Shown here piece after piece: positions 15,002 through 24,885 of a stretch of 64,000 nt of DNA. Made by a program: the position numbers and the translations under genes. The stretch is from Lentimonas sp. CC4 (lineage in GTDB: Bacteria > Verrucomicrobiota > Verrucomicrobiia > Opitutales > Coraliomargaritaceae). Below the pieces are notes generated by a model. That model was given only the letters and a program-made list of their open reading frames with translations. It was not told the DNA's origin and did not search any database. The stretch is taken from the NCBI RefSeq assembly GCF_902728235.1, contig NZ_CACVBO010000001.1, positions 62,001 through 126,000 of the forward strand. The letters run 5' to 3'. Each line of letters opens with the position of its first letter. The stretch's first letter is position 1.

Positions 15002-16369
15002 CTATTTATCGACGTCCAATTCAGGCCACTGCGTGAGCTTACGATGCAAGGTGCGTCGACTGATCCCCATCAACTCAGCAGCACGCGTGCGGTTGCCGCT
15101 GGCTTTGATGAGCGCGTTGCGCAACAGCCGTTTCTCGTTATCCTCTTTGCTTAAGGTGACACTGGAGGTGACAATCTCAGAAACCATTGATTCACCCTCT
15201 TGGACTTGATACTTCGGGTCTAGATCATACTCGGTCACTTCACTGCCGCGCTTGAGCACCACGATATTCTCACAAAAATTACGCAGCTCGCGGATATTAC
15301 CTGGCCAACGATACGCGCGCAGCACGTCGAGCGCCCCCTCAGTCAAACGAACTGGCTCCACACCATTTTCTTCGCTAAACTCCTGAATATAGTGGTTCAG
15401 CAAAATAATGAGATCCTCCTCACGGTGCCGCAGTGCAGGTAGATGAATCGTCACCACATTGAGTCGATACAGTAAATCCTCACGAAACTCGCCGGTTTTC
15501 GACATCGCCGTGAGATCACGGTTCGTCGCACACACCAGACGCACATCGATATCCACCGTTTTAGAGCTGCCAAGGCGCTCAAAACTACGTGTCTCTAAGA
15601 AACGCAGCAACTTAACCTGCGTGGAGGCATCAATCTCCCCGATTTCATCAAGAAACAAGGTGCCGCCATCCGCAGCCTCGAAGCGGCCGATCCGTCGCTC
15701 AGTCGCACCAGTAAACGCGCCCTTCTCATGACCAAAGAGTTCACTCTCCAGAAGATTCGCTGCCAGCGCGGCACAATGCACCGGCACAAAAGGCTTACGC
15801 GCACGCGTGCTGTTTTGGTGAATTGCCTGTGCGACCAACTCCTTACCTGTGCCCGTTTCACCTTCGAGCAATACAGTTGCCCGCGACGGTGCCACAAGTT
15901 TCACCTTATCTAAGACATCGGTGAGCCCCGGCGAATTGCCCACAATCCCACCAAAACTGTATTTCTTATCTAGGCGCTCATGCAGCACCATATTTTCGGC
16001 CTCGATCGTCCGTGATTGCAGCGCGCGCTTTATAATAATCTCCAGCTTTTCCAAACTCACCGGCTTGGTCAAAAAATCAAAGGCCCCACGGCGCATCGCC
16101 TCAACCGCAGTTTCGACGTTGCCATAGGCCGTCATCATAATACAGATCGGCCGATTCGGCAGCGCAATAGCATAGTCAATCACCTTCAAACCTGACTTTC
16201 CGGCCATCCGTAGGTCAGTCAAAACAACATCAAACGTCTCAGCCTCCATTAAGTTAAACGCCTCTTCGGCACCAGAGGCCAAATACACCTCATAGTCCTC
16301 CTCGAGCGCGAGGCTCAGCCCCTCACGGGTGTTCTTTTCGTCATCGACTATCAATATCGTTGCAGGCAT
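15002..16369 (-). CDS. NtrC-family sigma-54-dependent response regulator
   Basis: 455 residues from MPATILIVDDEKN (ATG 16369); the frame extends upstream but the family start is here. Receiver domain (about 1-120) with phospho-acceptor Asp in DVVLTDLRM and Lys in FLTKPV. AAA+ domain (about 140-375) with Walker A GETGTGKE, the sigma-54 contact loop GAFTGA, Walker B GTLFLDEIGE and an R-finger region. C-terminal Fis-type helix-turn-helix NRTRAAELMGISRRTLHRKL. It activates sigma-54 promoters when phosphorylated; no histidine kinase lies next to it. It is divergent from moxR (122-bp gap). Confidence 0.94.
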   Translation of the reverse strand: MPATILIVDDEKNTREGLSLALEEDYEVYLASGAEEAFNLMEAETFDVVLTDLRMAGKSGLKVIDYAIALPNRPICIMMTAYGNVETAVEAMRRGAFDFLTKPVSLEKLEIIIKRALQSRTIEAENMVLHERLDKKYSFGGIVGNSPGLTDVLDKVKLVAPSRATVLLEGETGTGKELVAQAIHQNSTRARKPFVPVHCAALAANLLESELFGHEKGAFTGATERRIGRFEAADGGTLFLDEIGEIDASTQVKLLRFLETRSFERLGSSKTVDIDVRLVCATNRDLTAMSKTGEFREDLLYRLNVVTIHLPALRHREEDLIILLNHYIQEFSEENGVEPVRLTEGALDVLRAYRWPGNIRELRNFCENIVVLKRGSEVTEYDLDPKYQVQEGESMVSEIVTSSVTLSKEDNEKRLLRNALIKASGNRTRAAELMGISRRTLHRKLTQWPELDVDK

Positions 16370-16491
16370 ATGAGACAATAAGGCACAGTTCATTTCAAAA
16401 TGCAATTTCTCATTATTTTCTAGGAAACCTCTTGCACGATACCCTGTCATTGATCTCCTACCGCTACGCGTTTTTTCCGTTAATTACCATT

Positions 16492-17490
16492 ATGAGTTCA
16501 GAATCTTCACCCACTCCTCCAACCAACGAAGCTTTAGAAACCGCCATCGCGTGGATACCGACCCTACGCCAAGAAATCAGCCGCGTCATCGTCGGGCAGC
16601 GCTACTTGGTGGACCGGCTGCTCGTCGGTCTACTCGCGAATGGCCACGTGCTCCTCGAAGGCGTCCCTGGCCTCGCGAAGACCTTGAGCATTCGCACACT
16701 CGCCACAGCAACAGACGCCGATTTCAAGCGTATCCAATTTACCCCCGACCTGCTACCAGCTGACGTCATCGGAACGCTCATCTACAGCCCGAAGGACAGC
16801 ACCTTCCACACGCGCAAGGGGCCTATTTTCGCCAACCTCGTGCTGGCCGACGAAATTAACCGTGCTCCCGCAAAGGTGCAGAGCGCGCTACTCGAGGCCA
16901 TGCAAGAGCACCAAGTGACCATCGGTGATACGACTTACCCGCTGCCAGAGCCGTTCCTCGTGCTCGCCACCGAAAATCCGATCGACCAAGAAGGCACCTA
17001 TCCACTGCCTGAAGCGCAGGTCGACCGCTTCATGTTGAAGCTCAAGGTCGGCTACCCGAGCAAGGAAGAAGAGCGAGAGATCCTCGACCGCATGTCCTCG
17101 ACGGATCCAAATCTGACCGTCGATGCCGTCACCACTCTCGAGGCAATCAGCCAAGCGCGCAAACATGTGAACGAGGTCTATGTCGATCCGAAGATCCGCG
17201 ACTACATTGTGAATCTGATCCTCGCTACACGTAACCCAGAAGATTTCAATTTAAAGCTCGGCCAATACATTCAATTCGGCGCCAGTCCGCGTGCCACGAT
17301 TAGCCTCACCCTCGCCTCCAAAGCTTGGGCATTAATGCAAGGCCGCTCTTACGTGATCCCGCAAGACATTAAAGAGATTGGCATGGACGTATTACGCCAC
17401 CGCGTGATCCCGAGCTACGAAGCCGAAGCCGAAGAAATCACCAGCGAAGACCTCGTGTCATCGATCTTCGATGCCGTGCCAGTGCCTTAG
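16492..17490 (+). CDS. MoxR-family AAA+ ATPase
   Basis: 332 residues from the ATG at 16492 (MSSESSPTPPTNEALE); the open frame further upstream overlaps the divergent regulator. Walker A GVPGLAKT, Walker B LVLADEINRAP, the sensor-1 region LVLATENPIDQEGTYPLPEAQ and YPSKEEEREIL are standard for MoxR ATPases. These chaperone-like enzymes act with VWA-domain proteins, and here the gene leads a DUF58-BatA-BatB/C-BatD-BatE operon, the classical pairing. Intact. Confidence 0.95.
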   Translation: MSSESSPTPPTNEALETAIAWIPTLRQEISRVIVGQRYLVDRLLVGLLANGHVLLEGVPGLAKTLSIRTLATATDADFKRIQFTPDLLPADVIGTLIYSPKDSTFHTRKGPIFANLVLADEINRAPAKVQSALLEAMQEHQVTIGDTTYPLPEPFLVLATENPIDQEGTYPLPEAQVDRFMLKLKVGYPSKEEEREILDRMSSTDPNLTVDAVTTLEAISQARKHVNEVYVDPKIRDYIVNLILATRNPEDFNLKLGQYIQFGASPRATISLTLASKAWALMQGRSYVIPQDIKEIGMDVLRHRVIPSYEAEAEEITSEDLVSSIFDAVPVP

Positions 17491-17579
17491 AGAATTAGGA
17501 ATTATCAATTAAGAATTAGGAGTTTCCACATTCCCAGTTTTCAGCCTTTCAGCGTTTCAAAATTTCAGCGTTTCAAAAA
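17491..17579 (+). repeat. GAATTAGGAATT and TTTCAGC word runs before the DUF58 gene
   Basis: Two word families are in tandem: GAATTAGGAATTATCAATTA (from 17493) then TTTTCAGCCTTTCAGCGTTT (from 17536) continuing to the start codon. The run abuts the GTG start at 17580 and no Shine-Dalgarno is visible. Confidence 0.7.
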
Positions 17580-18461
17580 GTGACTCCAGCAGACATCATC
17601 AAAAAAGTCCGTCGCCTTGAGATCCGAGCCCGTCACCTAGTGACGGAAGCGGTCACAGGTGCTTACTACAGCTCATTCAAGGGCCGTGGCATGGACTTTG
17701 AGGAGGTGCGCGAATATGCAATCGGCGACGACGTGCGCACGATCGACTGGAATGTCAGCGCCAAGATGGATCGTCCTTTCGTAAAAGTCTTCCGCGAAGA
17801 ACGTGAGATGACCTTGATGCTGCTGATCGATTTAAGCGCTTCAGGCGTCTTCGGCTCCGTCGAACAAAGCAAACGCGAACGCGCTGCAGAAATCGCCAGT
17901 GTGCTCGCGTTTTCTGCCACGCAAAACAACGACAAAGTCGGCGTGCTCCTTTATACCGACGAGGTCGAACATTACATCCCACCGAAAAAAGGCCGCCGCC
18001 ACATCCTTCGCGTCATTCGCGACATCTTGTTCTTCGAGCCCAAAGGTCGCCGCACTTCACACAAGGCGGCACTCGACTATCTCAATCGTGTGCAACGTCG
18101 TAAAACCGTCGTCTTCATGATCTCCGACTTCCTCGACGAGCCCACCGAACTCTTCGATACACTGGCACTCACCAATCAGCGCCATGATCTGATCAGCATT
18201 GCACTCAGTGACCCACGCGAAATCGAGCTCCCCGAAGTCGGCCTGATCACACTCGAAGATGCCGAGACCGGAGAAATGGTCGAGATCGACACTGGCAACA
18301 AAAACACGCGCCACCGCTACGCCACACTCGCCCGCAAGCGCCAACAAGACTTCAACTCCCACATGCGCAAGAAGGGACTCGACTGGATACAGGCCAGCTC
18401 CGACCAGCCCTACCTACCCGAATTACGTAAGCTTTTCGCACGTCGCGCCAGCAGACACTAG
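17580..18461 (+). CDS. DUF58 protein (VWA-like, Bat operon)
   Basis: 293 residues starting at GTG 17580 (MTPADIIKKVRRLEIRARHL). The DUF58 signature GRGMDFEEVREYAIGDDVRTIDWN is intact, and a VWA-like metal site LIDLSASG (DxSxS) lies at about residue 84. No membrane helix. DUF58 proteins are the usual second gene after MoxR and are thought to be the direct partner of the ATPase. The start is set by this being the only initiation codon after the repeat run and by family N-termini. Confidence 0.92.
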   Translation: MTPADIIKKVRRLEIRARHLVTEAVTGAYYSSFKGRGMDFEEVREYAIGDDVRTIDWNVSAKMDRPFVKVFREEREMTLMLLIDLSASGVFGSVEQSKRERAAEIASVLAFSATQNNDKVGVLLYTDEVEHYIPPKKGRRHILRVIRDILFFEPKGRRTSHKAALDYLNRVQRRKTVVFMISDFLDEPTELFDTLALTNQRHDLISIALSDPREIELPEVGLITLEDAETGEMVEIDTGNKNTRHRYATLARKRQQDFNSHMRKKGLDWIQASSDQPYLPELRKLFARRASRH

Positions 18462-18556
18462 GAGAATTACGAATTAAGAATTAAGAATTAAGAAAAAAAA
18501 CCAAGGACGGGCTGCTTTAGCTGCCCCACTCTCCACTCTCCACTCTCCACTCTCCC
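18462..18556 (+). repeat. GAATTAAGAATT and CTCCACTCTC word runs
   Basis: GAATTACGAATTAAGAATTA (from 18465) is followed by a spacer with GGGCTGC, then four to five tandem copies of CCACTCT (18525-18556) ending at the next ATG. As at 17579, the words occupy the place of the ribosome-binding site. Confidence 0.72.
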
Positions 18557-19117
18557 ATGCCAGCACAAACACCACAGCTTCCCGATCTGCCGCCTGGCCC
18601 GTCGCTGGATCATGTGCGCGGTCCGATTGAGATCCCGCCCTTTGAGCCTTGGCAGCTCGGCGTCATGATCGCGCTCGGCCTCATCGCCTTGGGACTGCTA
18701 ATTTGGGGCATCGTCCGATTCGTCCGTGCTCGCAAAAACCGAGCCGAACAACTGCAGCCACATACCACCGCATTCGCCGAGCTCAAGACTGCCGCCAAAT
18801 GCACCGCTGGCGACGACGAGCGCTTCGCCGTCCTTTCATCGCTTGCGCTGCGTCGTTACTTTGAAACTGGCAAAGGCATCCCCACCCTCGGCCGCACGAC
18901 ACTCGAATTTTTAAAAGCACTCGATGGCCATGCACTGCTCAACACCGAAGCCCGTGCCTCGCTCGCGACCTTTTTAGAACACTGCGACCGCGTCAAGTTT
19001 GCCCAAGCCGCACTCACCGAAGACGAGCGCAACGCACTCACCGAGTCAGCCATCACACTCATTCGTCAATCCGAGCAAAGCGCTGACGCTCCTATACCGG
19101 AGGTCGCACAGCCATGA
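18557..19117 (+). CDS. DUF4381-like membrane protein of the Bat operon
   Basis: 186 residues. A Pro-rich N-terminus ([20 protein letters not shown]) precedes one membrane helix (about 35-57, [20 protein letters not shown]), a basic stop-transfer RFVRARKNR, and a helical cytosolic domain (about 70-170) resembling DUF4381 proteins that sit between DUF58 and BatA in such operons. It overlaps batA by 4 bp (ATGA), so the two are probably translationally coupled. Function is unknown. Confidence 0.75.
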   Translation: MPAQTPQLPDLPPGPSLDHVRGPIEIPPFEPWQLGVMIALGLIALGLLIWGIVRFVRARKNRAEQLQPHTTAFAELKTAAKCTAGDDERFAVLSSLALRRYFETGKGIPTLGRTTLEFLKALDGHALLNTEARASLATFLEHCDRVKFAQAALTEDERNALTESAITLIRQSEQSADAPIPEVAQP

Positions 19118-20151
19118 GCTTCTTTCAATTCCAGAACCCCGAGTGCTTTTTGCTACTCATCCTGCTACCAATCATCGCATGGTGGGCAGGGCGCATGGGA
19201 CCAGAGGCAGCGATGCGCTTCTCCAGCACCTCACTAGTTAAAGCAGTCAGTCGTTCCCGTCGCAGTCTTCCAGGGCGCTTTTTATTCGGCCTACGTATTC
19301 TTGCCTTGGCCGCACTCATCACCGCACTGGCTCGCCCACAAATGGGCAAGATGAATGATACGACCGACGCCGACGGCATCGATATCGTCGTCACTCTCGA
19401 CCTTTCTGGCTCCATGCGAGCGCTCGATCTTTCCACGCGTGAAAACGTCGTCACCCGCCTAGATGCAGCCAAGAAAGTGGTGCGCGACTTCATTGAGAAA
19501 CGCCCCTACGATCGAATCGCACTCGTTGCCTTTGCTGAAGATGCCTACGTCGTCAGCCCGCTCACACTCAATCATGACTGGCTTAAGAAGAATCTCGACC
19601 GCCTCGAACTCGGCGAAATCGACGGCGGCGGCACCGCGATCGGCACCGCACTCGGAGCCAGCGTCAATCGCCTGCGCGATCACGAAGCCCGCAGTCATAT
19701 CGTCATTCTCCTGACTGACGGCGAAAACAACTCTGGCACCATTTCACCCATCGGCGCGGCCGAAGCCGCTAAAAGTTACGGCGTCAAAGTTTACACCATT
19801 GCAACTGGACAAAAAGGCCGCGTGCCCATCCCGGAAATGACGCGCGACAACCGTGTGATGCGTGACAAAAAAGGCAGCCCGATCTATCGCGGACGAGCTG
19901 AAAATTCAAACTACGACGAAGCCGAACTACGCGAAATCGCAGAAATGACGGGCGGGCTCTTCTTCAAAGCGACCCAAGATGGCGACCTCGAACGTATTTA
20001 TGATGAGATTAGCGAGCTCGAAACCACTACCATCGAGTTGCGCTCCTACGCCACCTTCACCGAGTATTTCATTTGGCCAGCAGCCCTCGGGCTCGCACTT
20101 CTGGCCTTAGAACAACTTTTGCGCAACACGCGCTACCGCCGCCTACCATGA
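19114..20151 (+). CDS. batA: BatA-like VWA-domain membrane protein
   Basis: 345 residues: an N-terminal membrane segment (about 8-25), a second at about 55-72, the VWA domain with intact [16 protein letters not shown] (about 90-100), [10 protein letters not shown] and [11 protein letters not shown], and a C-terminal helix (about 312-332). This is the BatA layout in aerotolerance operons, where the VWA faces the periplasm. It overlaps both neighbours by 4 bp. Symbol by family resemblance. Confidence 0.9.
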   Translation: MSFFQFQNPECFLLLILLPIIAWWAGRMGPEAAMRFSSTSLVKAVSRSRRSLPGRFLFGLRILALAALITALARPQMGKMNDTTDADGIDIVVTLDLSGSMRALDLSTRENVVTRLDAAKKVVRDFIEKRPYDRIALVAFAEDAYVVSPLTLNHDWLKKNLDRLELGEIDGGGTAIGTALGASVNRLRDHEARSHIVILLTDGENNSGTISPIGAAEAAKSYGVKVYTIATGQKGRVPIPEMTRDNRVMRDKKGSPIYRGRAENSNYDEAELREIAEMTGGLFFKATQDGDLERIYDEISELETTTIELRSYATFTEYFIWPAALGLALLALEQLLRNTRYRRLP

Positions 20152-22208
20152 CCTTTGAGAATCATATTTGGCTCACCGTCACTCCGCTCATCGTCTTATT
20201 ATTTGGGGGACTGTTCGTATTTGGCCTGCGCCGGCGCGAGGCACTACTCAGTCGTTTCGCCGCAGCGCGGCTACTCGATCAACTCACCGAAAAAGCCAGC
20301 CAGCAACGCACACTCCTTAAAGCAGGACTGATCCTCCTCGCCTTTGCGCTGATCGGCGTCTCCCTCGCTCGTCCACAATACGGTGTCGATTGGATCGAGC
20401 GCAAAGCGCGAGGCCTCGACATCGTCTTCGTCCTCGACAGTTCAAAAAGTATGCTGGCCACCGACCTGCGCCCGACCCGCTTAGATCGGGCGAAGCTGGC
20501 CATCATCGATCTAGTCAAACGCTTAGAGAGTGACCGCATCGGACTCGTCGTCTTTGCGGGCAATGCTTTTCTACAAACTCCCCCAACACTCGACTACTCG
20601 GCATTCCGTGAAAATCTAGATGCGATCGGGCATACCAGCCTCTCACGTGGCGGCAGTGACATCGGCCGAGCGATCCGCGAAGCCGCCAAGGCTTTCCCGA
20701 AGGACAACAACTTTAAGGTCGTCATCCTCCTCACCGACGGCGAAGACCAACAGCAGCAAGCCATCGAAACCGCCCGCGAAGTCGCCAAAGACGGCATCAA
20801 AGTCTATACCATCGGCATCGGCACACCCGAGGGGGAGTATCTGAAAATTCGCAACGCACAAGGCACCGAAGAATTCATCCGCGATTCCAGCGGTCAACCC
20901 GTGCGCAGTCAACTCGACGAAGGCACACTTCAAGAAATCGCACAACTCACCGGCGGTAGCTACAGCCGCTTGAGCGATCAATCCCTCAACACACTCTACA
21001 ATTCGGTGCTCGCCACACTGCCTCGCGAAGAGCGCGAGTCTGAACTGCAGGAAGCACGCATCGAACGCTATCAATGGACGCTCGCGGTCGCCTGTGTGTT
21101 TCTTGTATTGGAAATCTTCATACGCCGACGCGGCAAAGCATCCATTCAACTCGCTCTAGCAATCGCCGCAGGCACCTGCTTGCTCCCCTCGCCCAGTAAA
21201 GCTCAAGACATCCCTGAAATACCCGAGTCCACTGAGCCACTCGAGTTACCACTTCCCGATGGCGAGGAAGCACCCGAGGCAATCATTCACGACCGCCCCA
21301 CCGATCCACGCATCCTCTATAATCAAGCACACGAGCAGCTCACCGCAGGCAACTACGCCGATGCCACACGCCTCTACGAAGAAGCGATTGAGCTTAGCGA
21401 AGATGTCGAACTCGAACGCGATGCACTGTATAACATGGCACATTCCACCAATCAAATCGGAGACGCCGCCTTTCAAGCGCAAGACTTCGAAGCCGCCATC
21501 GAAACGTGGAAACAAGCCGAGGCACTCTTTAAATCCGCCAACGAGATCGACACCTCCGACAGCCGCAGCATCGAAGATGCCTCCTCCGTAGAAGCACGCC
21601 GCAAAGCGCTCGAAGAATTCCTGAAGCAACAAGAGCCACAGGATCAGGAAAACCAAGACCAACAAAACCAAGAAGAGAACGACGAGGAACAGGAGCAAGA
21701 AGAGTCTGAAGACCAATCTGAAGACGGCGACCAAAGCCAAGACTCCGAAGAACAAGGCGAAGACGAGCAGTCAGAAGAAAACGACGAGCAATCCGGCGAC
21801 GAACAGTCTGGCGAGCAAGGCGAAGACTCTGATCAAGGAGAGGACGGCGAACAGCAATCCGATCAAGAAGGCTCCGAAGGCGAAGAAGCTGGCGAAGAAG
21901 AAAGCCAAGAATCTACTGGCAACCCTGCAGAAGACATGGAGGAACAAGCCCAGGAAGACGAGCAAGCCGGCAGCGAAGGCGAAGAATCTGCTGAGCTAGG
22001 CGAAGAAGACGGCCAAGCCCCGCAACCCATCGAAGGCCGAGAAGGTGAACAAGGCGAAGCGGCTGAAATGATGCTCGAAGGCATGAGCATCTCCGAAGCG
22101 CAAGACCTTCTCGACAGCCTCCGTAGCTCCGAACGACTACTCCCATTTTCCGAACCTTCCGAGGAAGCACGCCAATCAAACCGCCAAGGAGAGATCCGCG
22201 ACTGGTAA
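20148..22208 (+). CDS. batB: BatB/BatC fusion: VWA plus TPR plus long acidic tail
   Basis: 686 residues from the ATG at 20148, overlapping the batA stop (ATGA). Part 1 (about 1-330) is BatB-like: two N-terminal helices, [25 protein letters not shown], and a C-terminal helix. Part 2 (about 395-500) has TPR-like repeats ([37 protein letters not shown]), as in BatC. Part 3 (about 500-650) is a very long Glu/Gln/Asp/Ser-rich segment, then a helical end [20 protein letters not shown]. BatB and BatC are separate genes in the textbook operon, so this is a fusion. Confidence 0.88.
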   Translation: MTFENHIWLTVTPLIVLLFGGLFVFGLRRREALLSRFAAARLLDQLTEKASQQRTLLKAGLILLAFALIGVSLARPQYGVDWIERKARGLDIVFVLDSSKSMLATDLRPTRLDRAKLAIIDLVKRLESDRIGLVVFAGNAFLQTPPTLDYSAFRENLDAIGHTSLSRGGSDIGRAIREAAKAFPKDNNFKVVILLTDGEDQQQQAIETAREVAKDGIKVYTIGIGTPEGEYLKIRNAQGTEEFIRDSSGQPVRSQLDEGTLQEIAQLTGGSYSRLSDQSLNTLYNSVLATLPREERESELQEARIERYQWTLAVACVFLVLEIFIRRRGKASIQLALAIAAGTCLLPSPSKAQDIPEIPESTEPLELPLPDGEEAPEAIIHDRPTDPRILYNQAHEQLTAGNYADATRLYEEAIELSEDVELERDALYNMAHSTNQIGDAAFQAQDFEAAIETWKQAEALFKSANEIDTSDSRSIEDASSVEARRKALEEFLKQQEPQDQENQDQQNQEENDEEQEQEESEDQSEDGDQSQDSEEQGEDEQSEENDEQSGDEQSGEQGEDSDQGEDGEQQSDQEGSEGEEAGEEESQESTGNPAEDMEEQAQEDEQAGSEGEESAELGEEDGQAPQPIEGREGEQGEAAEMMLEGMSISEAQDLLDSLRSSERLLPFSEPSEEARQSNRQGEIRDW

Positions 22209-22227
22209 CGTCCACTTTTAGAGTCAC

Positions 22228-24030
22228 ATGCACCTACGTAACCTATTCTTAATATTCGCCATCTGCGCAAGCTCCGCGCTCAACGCAGAGATTCAAGTCA
22301 ACGCACGCTTCGAACCGGCACGCATTGCAGCCGGCGGCACGTCCAGATACATCGTTGAAATCGTGGAATCCGACACCAGAGTGATGCCACAGACTGAACG
22401 TGTCACCTCGTTGCCAATCCCCCAAATTAACAACCTCACGATGCGCAATGGGCAAATCATGGCAGGGGCAAAAAATACACTAATTACCAACGGTGCGCGC
22501 GAGTATAGCAATTCACAGCAACTCATCATCGACACCACCTCGAAGATACCAGGCAGCTATACGATACCTGCATATATTTTCGAATACAAAGGCGGACGCC
22601 TGCAAGCCCCTGCTGCCACACTCACCGTCGTCGAGCGCTCAGCGAATGCCGCCCCCACCGTCGATGAGCTGATCTTTCTAAAAGCCGATGCACCACGGCA
22701 ACTCTACGTTGGCCAAACCACACCGATCACGCTGAAACTCTACATTTCAAGCAACGTGCAGCTACGCGGGCTCAATGCCTTTGAACGCGATGCCGATGGA
22801 TTCACCGTCAGCGACCTACCCGATGAATCATCGGAAAGTATCGAGATGCACAATGGCAGTCGCTACCGCGTCTATAGCTGGCCGCTCACGATCACGCCAA
22901 TCAGTGCAGGCCCACAGGATCTTAATTTTCAATTCACACTATCCGCTCAAATGCCGGATCAGCGACAGTCACGCAACTCACCGTTTGGGGGTGGAATGTT
23001 TGACAGCTTCTTCGGACGCTCCGAGCGCTTCAACATCTACACCGAGCCGACTCAAATCGACGTGCGCACACTCCCAACGGAGGGCAAACCGAAAAGCTTC
23101 TCAGGCGCCATTGGCAACTTCAGCATGGTCGTCAGTGCTGATACCGATGCCACACGTGTCGACGAGCCGATCATGCTCTCTCTCAAACTCAGCGGCACTG
23201 GCAACTTCGATCGCATCAAAGGACCCGAGATGCCAAAGACTCGGGGCTGGCGTAACTATAAGCCCGAGGCCGATTTCGAAGCCAGCAACTCGCAACGGCT
23301 CAAAGGCCTGAAGCGTTTCGACTATGTCTTCATCCCGGAAAAGGAAGGCTCACTCAAACTGCCTGAGGTGCGCTTCTCATTCTTTGACCCAGAAGTCGAA
23401 AAATACGTGGAGCTCAGTAGCCCAGCGATCAGCGTCGAAGTCGCGCCCTCGCTCCGCCCAGCGCTGCCGACACCACCAACCACGACAAACGAGCAGGATA
23501 TCAACGCACCCGAAGTCACACTCACCAAGCCACTCAACCCCGAAGAGCTACTACTCACACTCGACTACCGTCCAAGCACAGGACGCAATATTCAGAAGCA
23601 CCTCTGCTCAAGCCCACTCTGCTACGGCCTCAACGCTGCTGGCCTACTCATACTCACCGGAGCAGGCATTTGGATCTACCGCAGAAAACGCCTACATCAA
23701 AACGCTGACTACGCACTCGCGTATGCAGCCAAACAAGCGCTCAAAGCGACACTCAAAGCATCTCAAAGTAGCGAAGGCGCAGAGTTCTACCGTAATGCGC
23801 AAGAAGCCGTTCGACTCGCCGCAACCGCTCGTATGAAACGCAACTTACGATCCGCCGACCTCGCCGAACTCGAAGCAGTCTTCCAGCAAATCAATCTATC
23901 AGACGACGTGATCGCACAGACACGCGCACTGTTCGAAGCCGCCGATGGTCACCGTTTCTCAGGCCAAAGCCAGAGCACAGACCTGCAAGGCGCCCGCACA
24001 CAGCTCAACACTATTTTGAAAGCACTATGA
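22228..24030 (+). CDS. batD: BatD-like oxygen-tolerance protein
   Basis: 600 residues. Signal peptide (LRNLFLIFAICASSALNA), then the BatD beta-rich region (IQVNARFEPARIAAGGTSRY, a tandem of immunoglobulin-like domains to about residue 390), one membrane helix (about 470-487, YGLNAAGLLILTGAGIWIYR) and a cytosolic helical tail. GGGMFDSFFG at about 253-262 is a Gly/Phe-rich loop frequently seen in BatD. It begins 20 bp after batB/C and overlaps batE by 4 bp. Confidence 0.9.
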   Translation: MHLRNLFLIFAICASSALNAEIQVNARFEPARIAAGGTSRYIVEIVESDTRVMPQTERVTSLPIPQINNLTMRNGQIMAGAKNTLITNGAREYSNSQQLIIDTTSKIPGSYTIPAYIFEYKGGRLQAPAATLTVVERSANAAPTVDELIFLKADAPRQLYVGQTTPITLKLYISSNVQLRGLNAFERDADGFTVSDLPDESSESIEMHNGSRYRVYSWPLTITPISAGPQDLNFQFTLSAQMPDQRQSRNSPFGGGMFDSFFGRSERFNIYTEPTQIDVRTLPTEGKPKSFSGAIGNFSMVVSADTDATRVDEPIMLSLKLSGTGNFDRIKGPEMPKTRGWRNYKPEADFEASNSQRLKGLKRFDYVFIPEKEGSLKLPEVRFSFFDPEVEKYVELSSPAISVEVAPSLRPALPTPPTTTNEQDINAPEVTLTKPLNPEELLLTLDYRPSTGRNIQKHLCSSPLCYGLNAAGLLILTGAGIWIYRRKRLHQNADYALAYAAKQALKATLKASQSSEGAEFYRNAQEAVRLAATARMKRNLRSADLAELEAVFQQINLSDDVIAQTRALFEAADGHRFSGQSQSTDLQGARTQLNTILKAL

Positions 24031-24767
24031 GTTCCCTTCTTCGCATCGCACTCCTCTACATCGCCACCGCAGTCGTCGCGTTTGCAGCGACCAGTGACGC
24101 AACCGATCCCTTTCAATCCGGCATCGAAGCGTATCAAAATGGCCAATACAAAGTAGCCAAGACACAGTTCACCGCCGCGCTTGAAGTAAACGAAACCGCA
24201 GCGGCGCGCCACAACCTAGGACTCGCCTATTTCCAACTCGGCTCACCCGCCGAAGCGGTCTGGCAACTCGAACGCGCCCAACTCCTCGCCCCGTTCAACG
24301 CCGATTACCGATTCAAACTCGGCGCCGTTCGCCAAGAACTAGGCCTCTTCGCAGGCGCACCGAGTTGGACAATCCTCGCCAGCCAAGCACTGCCCACTCA
24401 GAGCTGGATCATCATTGCTTCCGTTTGCTTCTGGCTACTATTGGCAGCATGCATTTTACCGCGTTTAAGCGGCATGAAGCCGGGGCTCTGGACGAAGTCG
24501 CTCCGCGTCCTTACCATCCTCACACTCATGCTCTCACTGCCAGCGATCTGGTTGAATCTTCGCCTCCTGCAGTCAGGGACAATCATCACCGACGAAGCCG
24601 TCGGCCTGCACGCAGCCCCCGCCAGCGCCGCACCCGAAAGCGGATCCGCACGTCCCGGCGAACGCGCACGCATCCTCGATGAATACAACAATTTTTACGA
24701 AATCGAAACCGAAGGCCTAGCAACTGGTTGGATCTCGAAAGATGAATTCCGCCCATTGGCGGATTAA
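24027..24767 (+). CDS. batE: BatE-like TPR and SH3 protein
   Basis: 246 residues: signal peptide (about 1-19), two TPR units (about 27-110; GIEAYQNGQYKVAKTQFTAA, ARHNLGLAYFQLGSPAEAVW), two membrane helices (about 130-150 and 160-180) and a C-terminal bacterial SH3-like domain (about 185-246; ending TGWISKDEFRPL). This matches BatE. Last gene of the moxR-bat operon; a repeat-filled gap follows before tsaD on the opposite strand. Confidence 0.88.
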   Translation: MSSLLRIALLYIATAVVAFAATSDATDPFQSGIEAYQNGQYKVAKTQFTAALEVNETAAARHNLGLAYFQLGSPAEAVWQLERAQLLAPFNADYRFKLGAVRQELGLFAGAPSWTILASQALPTQSWIIIASVCFWLLLAACILPRLSGMKPGLWTKSLRVLTILTLMLSLPAIWLNLRLLQSGTIITDEAVGLHAAPASAAPESGSARPGERARILDEYNNFYEIETEGLATGWISKDEFRPLAD

Positions 24768-24822
24768 CAGGCGAAAGGTTAAGATTAAATACTTAAACAG
24801 GGATCGGCATCAAGATACCGCC

Positions 24823-24885
24823 CCCTGCAGCTGAAACGATACTACAGTTTCAGCTTTCCGTTTTTCAGCATTTCAGCTTTCCAAA
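24823..24885. repeat. TTTCAGC words with a short inverted repeat, between batE and tsaD
   Basis: AGCTGAAAC (24831-24839) and GTTTCAGCT (24847-24855) form a hairpin, followed by TTTTTCAGCATTTCAGCTTT. This lies between two convergent genes and could end transcription of both, but no clear T-tract is present. Confidence 0.65.

Noticed and set aside
21246-21755. 169-codon minus-strand frame rich in Phe/Leu/Val opposite batB
   Set aside because: Antisense shadow of the Glu/Gln-rich tail; composition is explained by the other strand.
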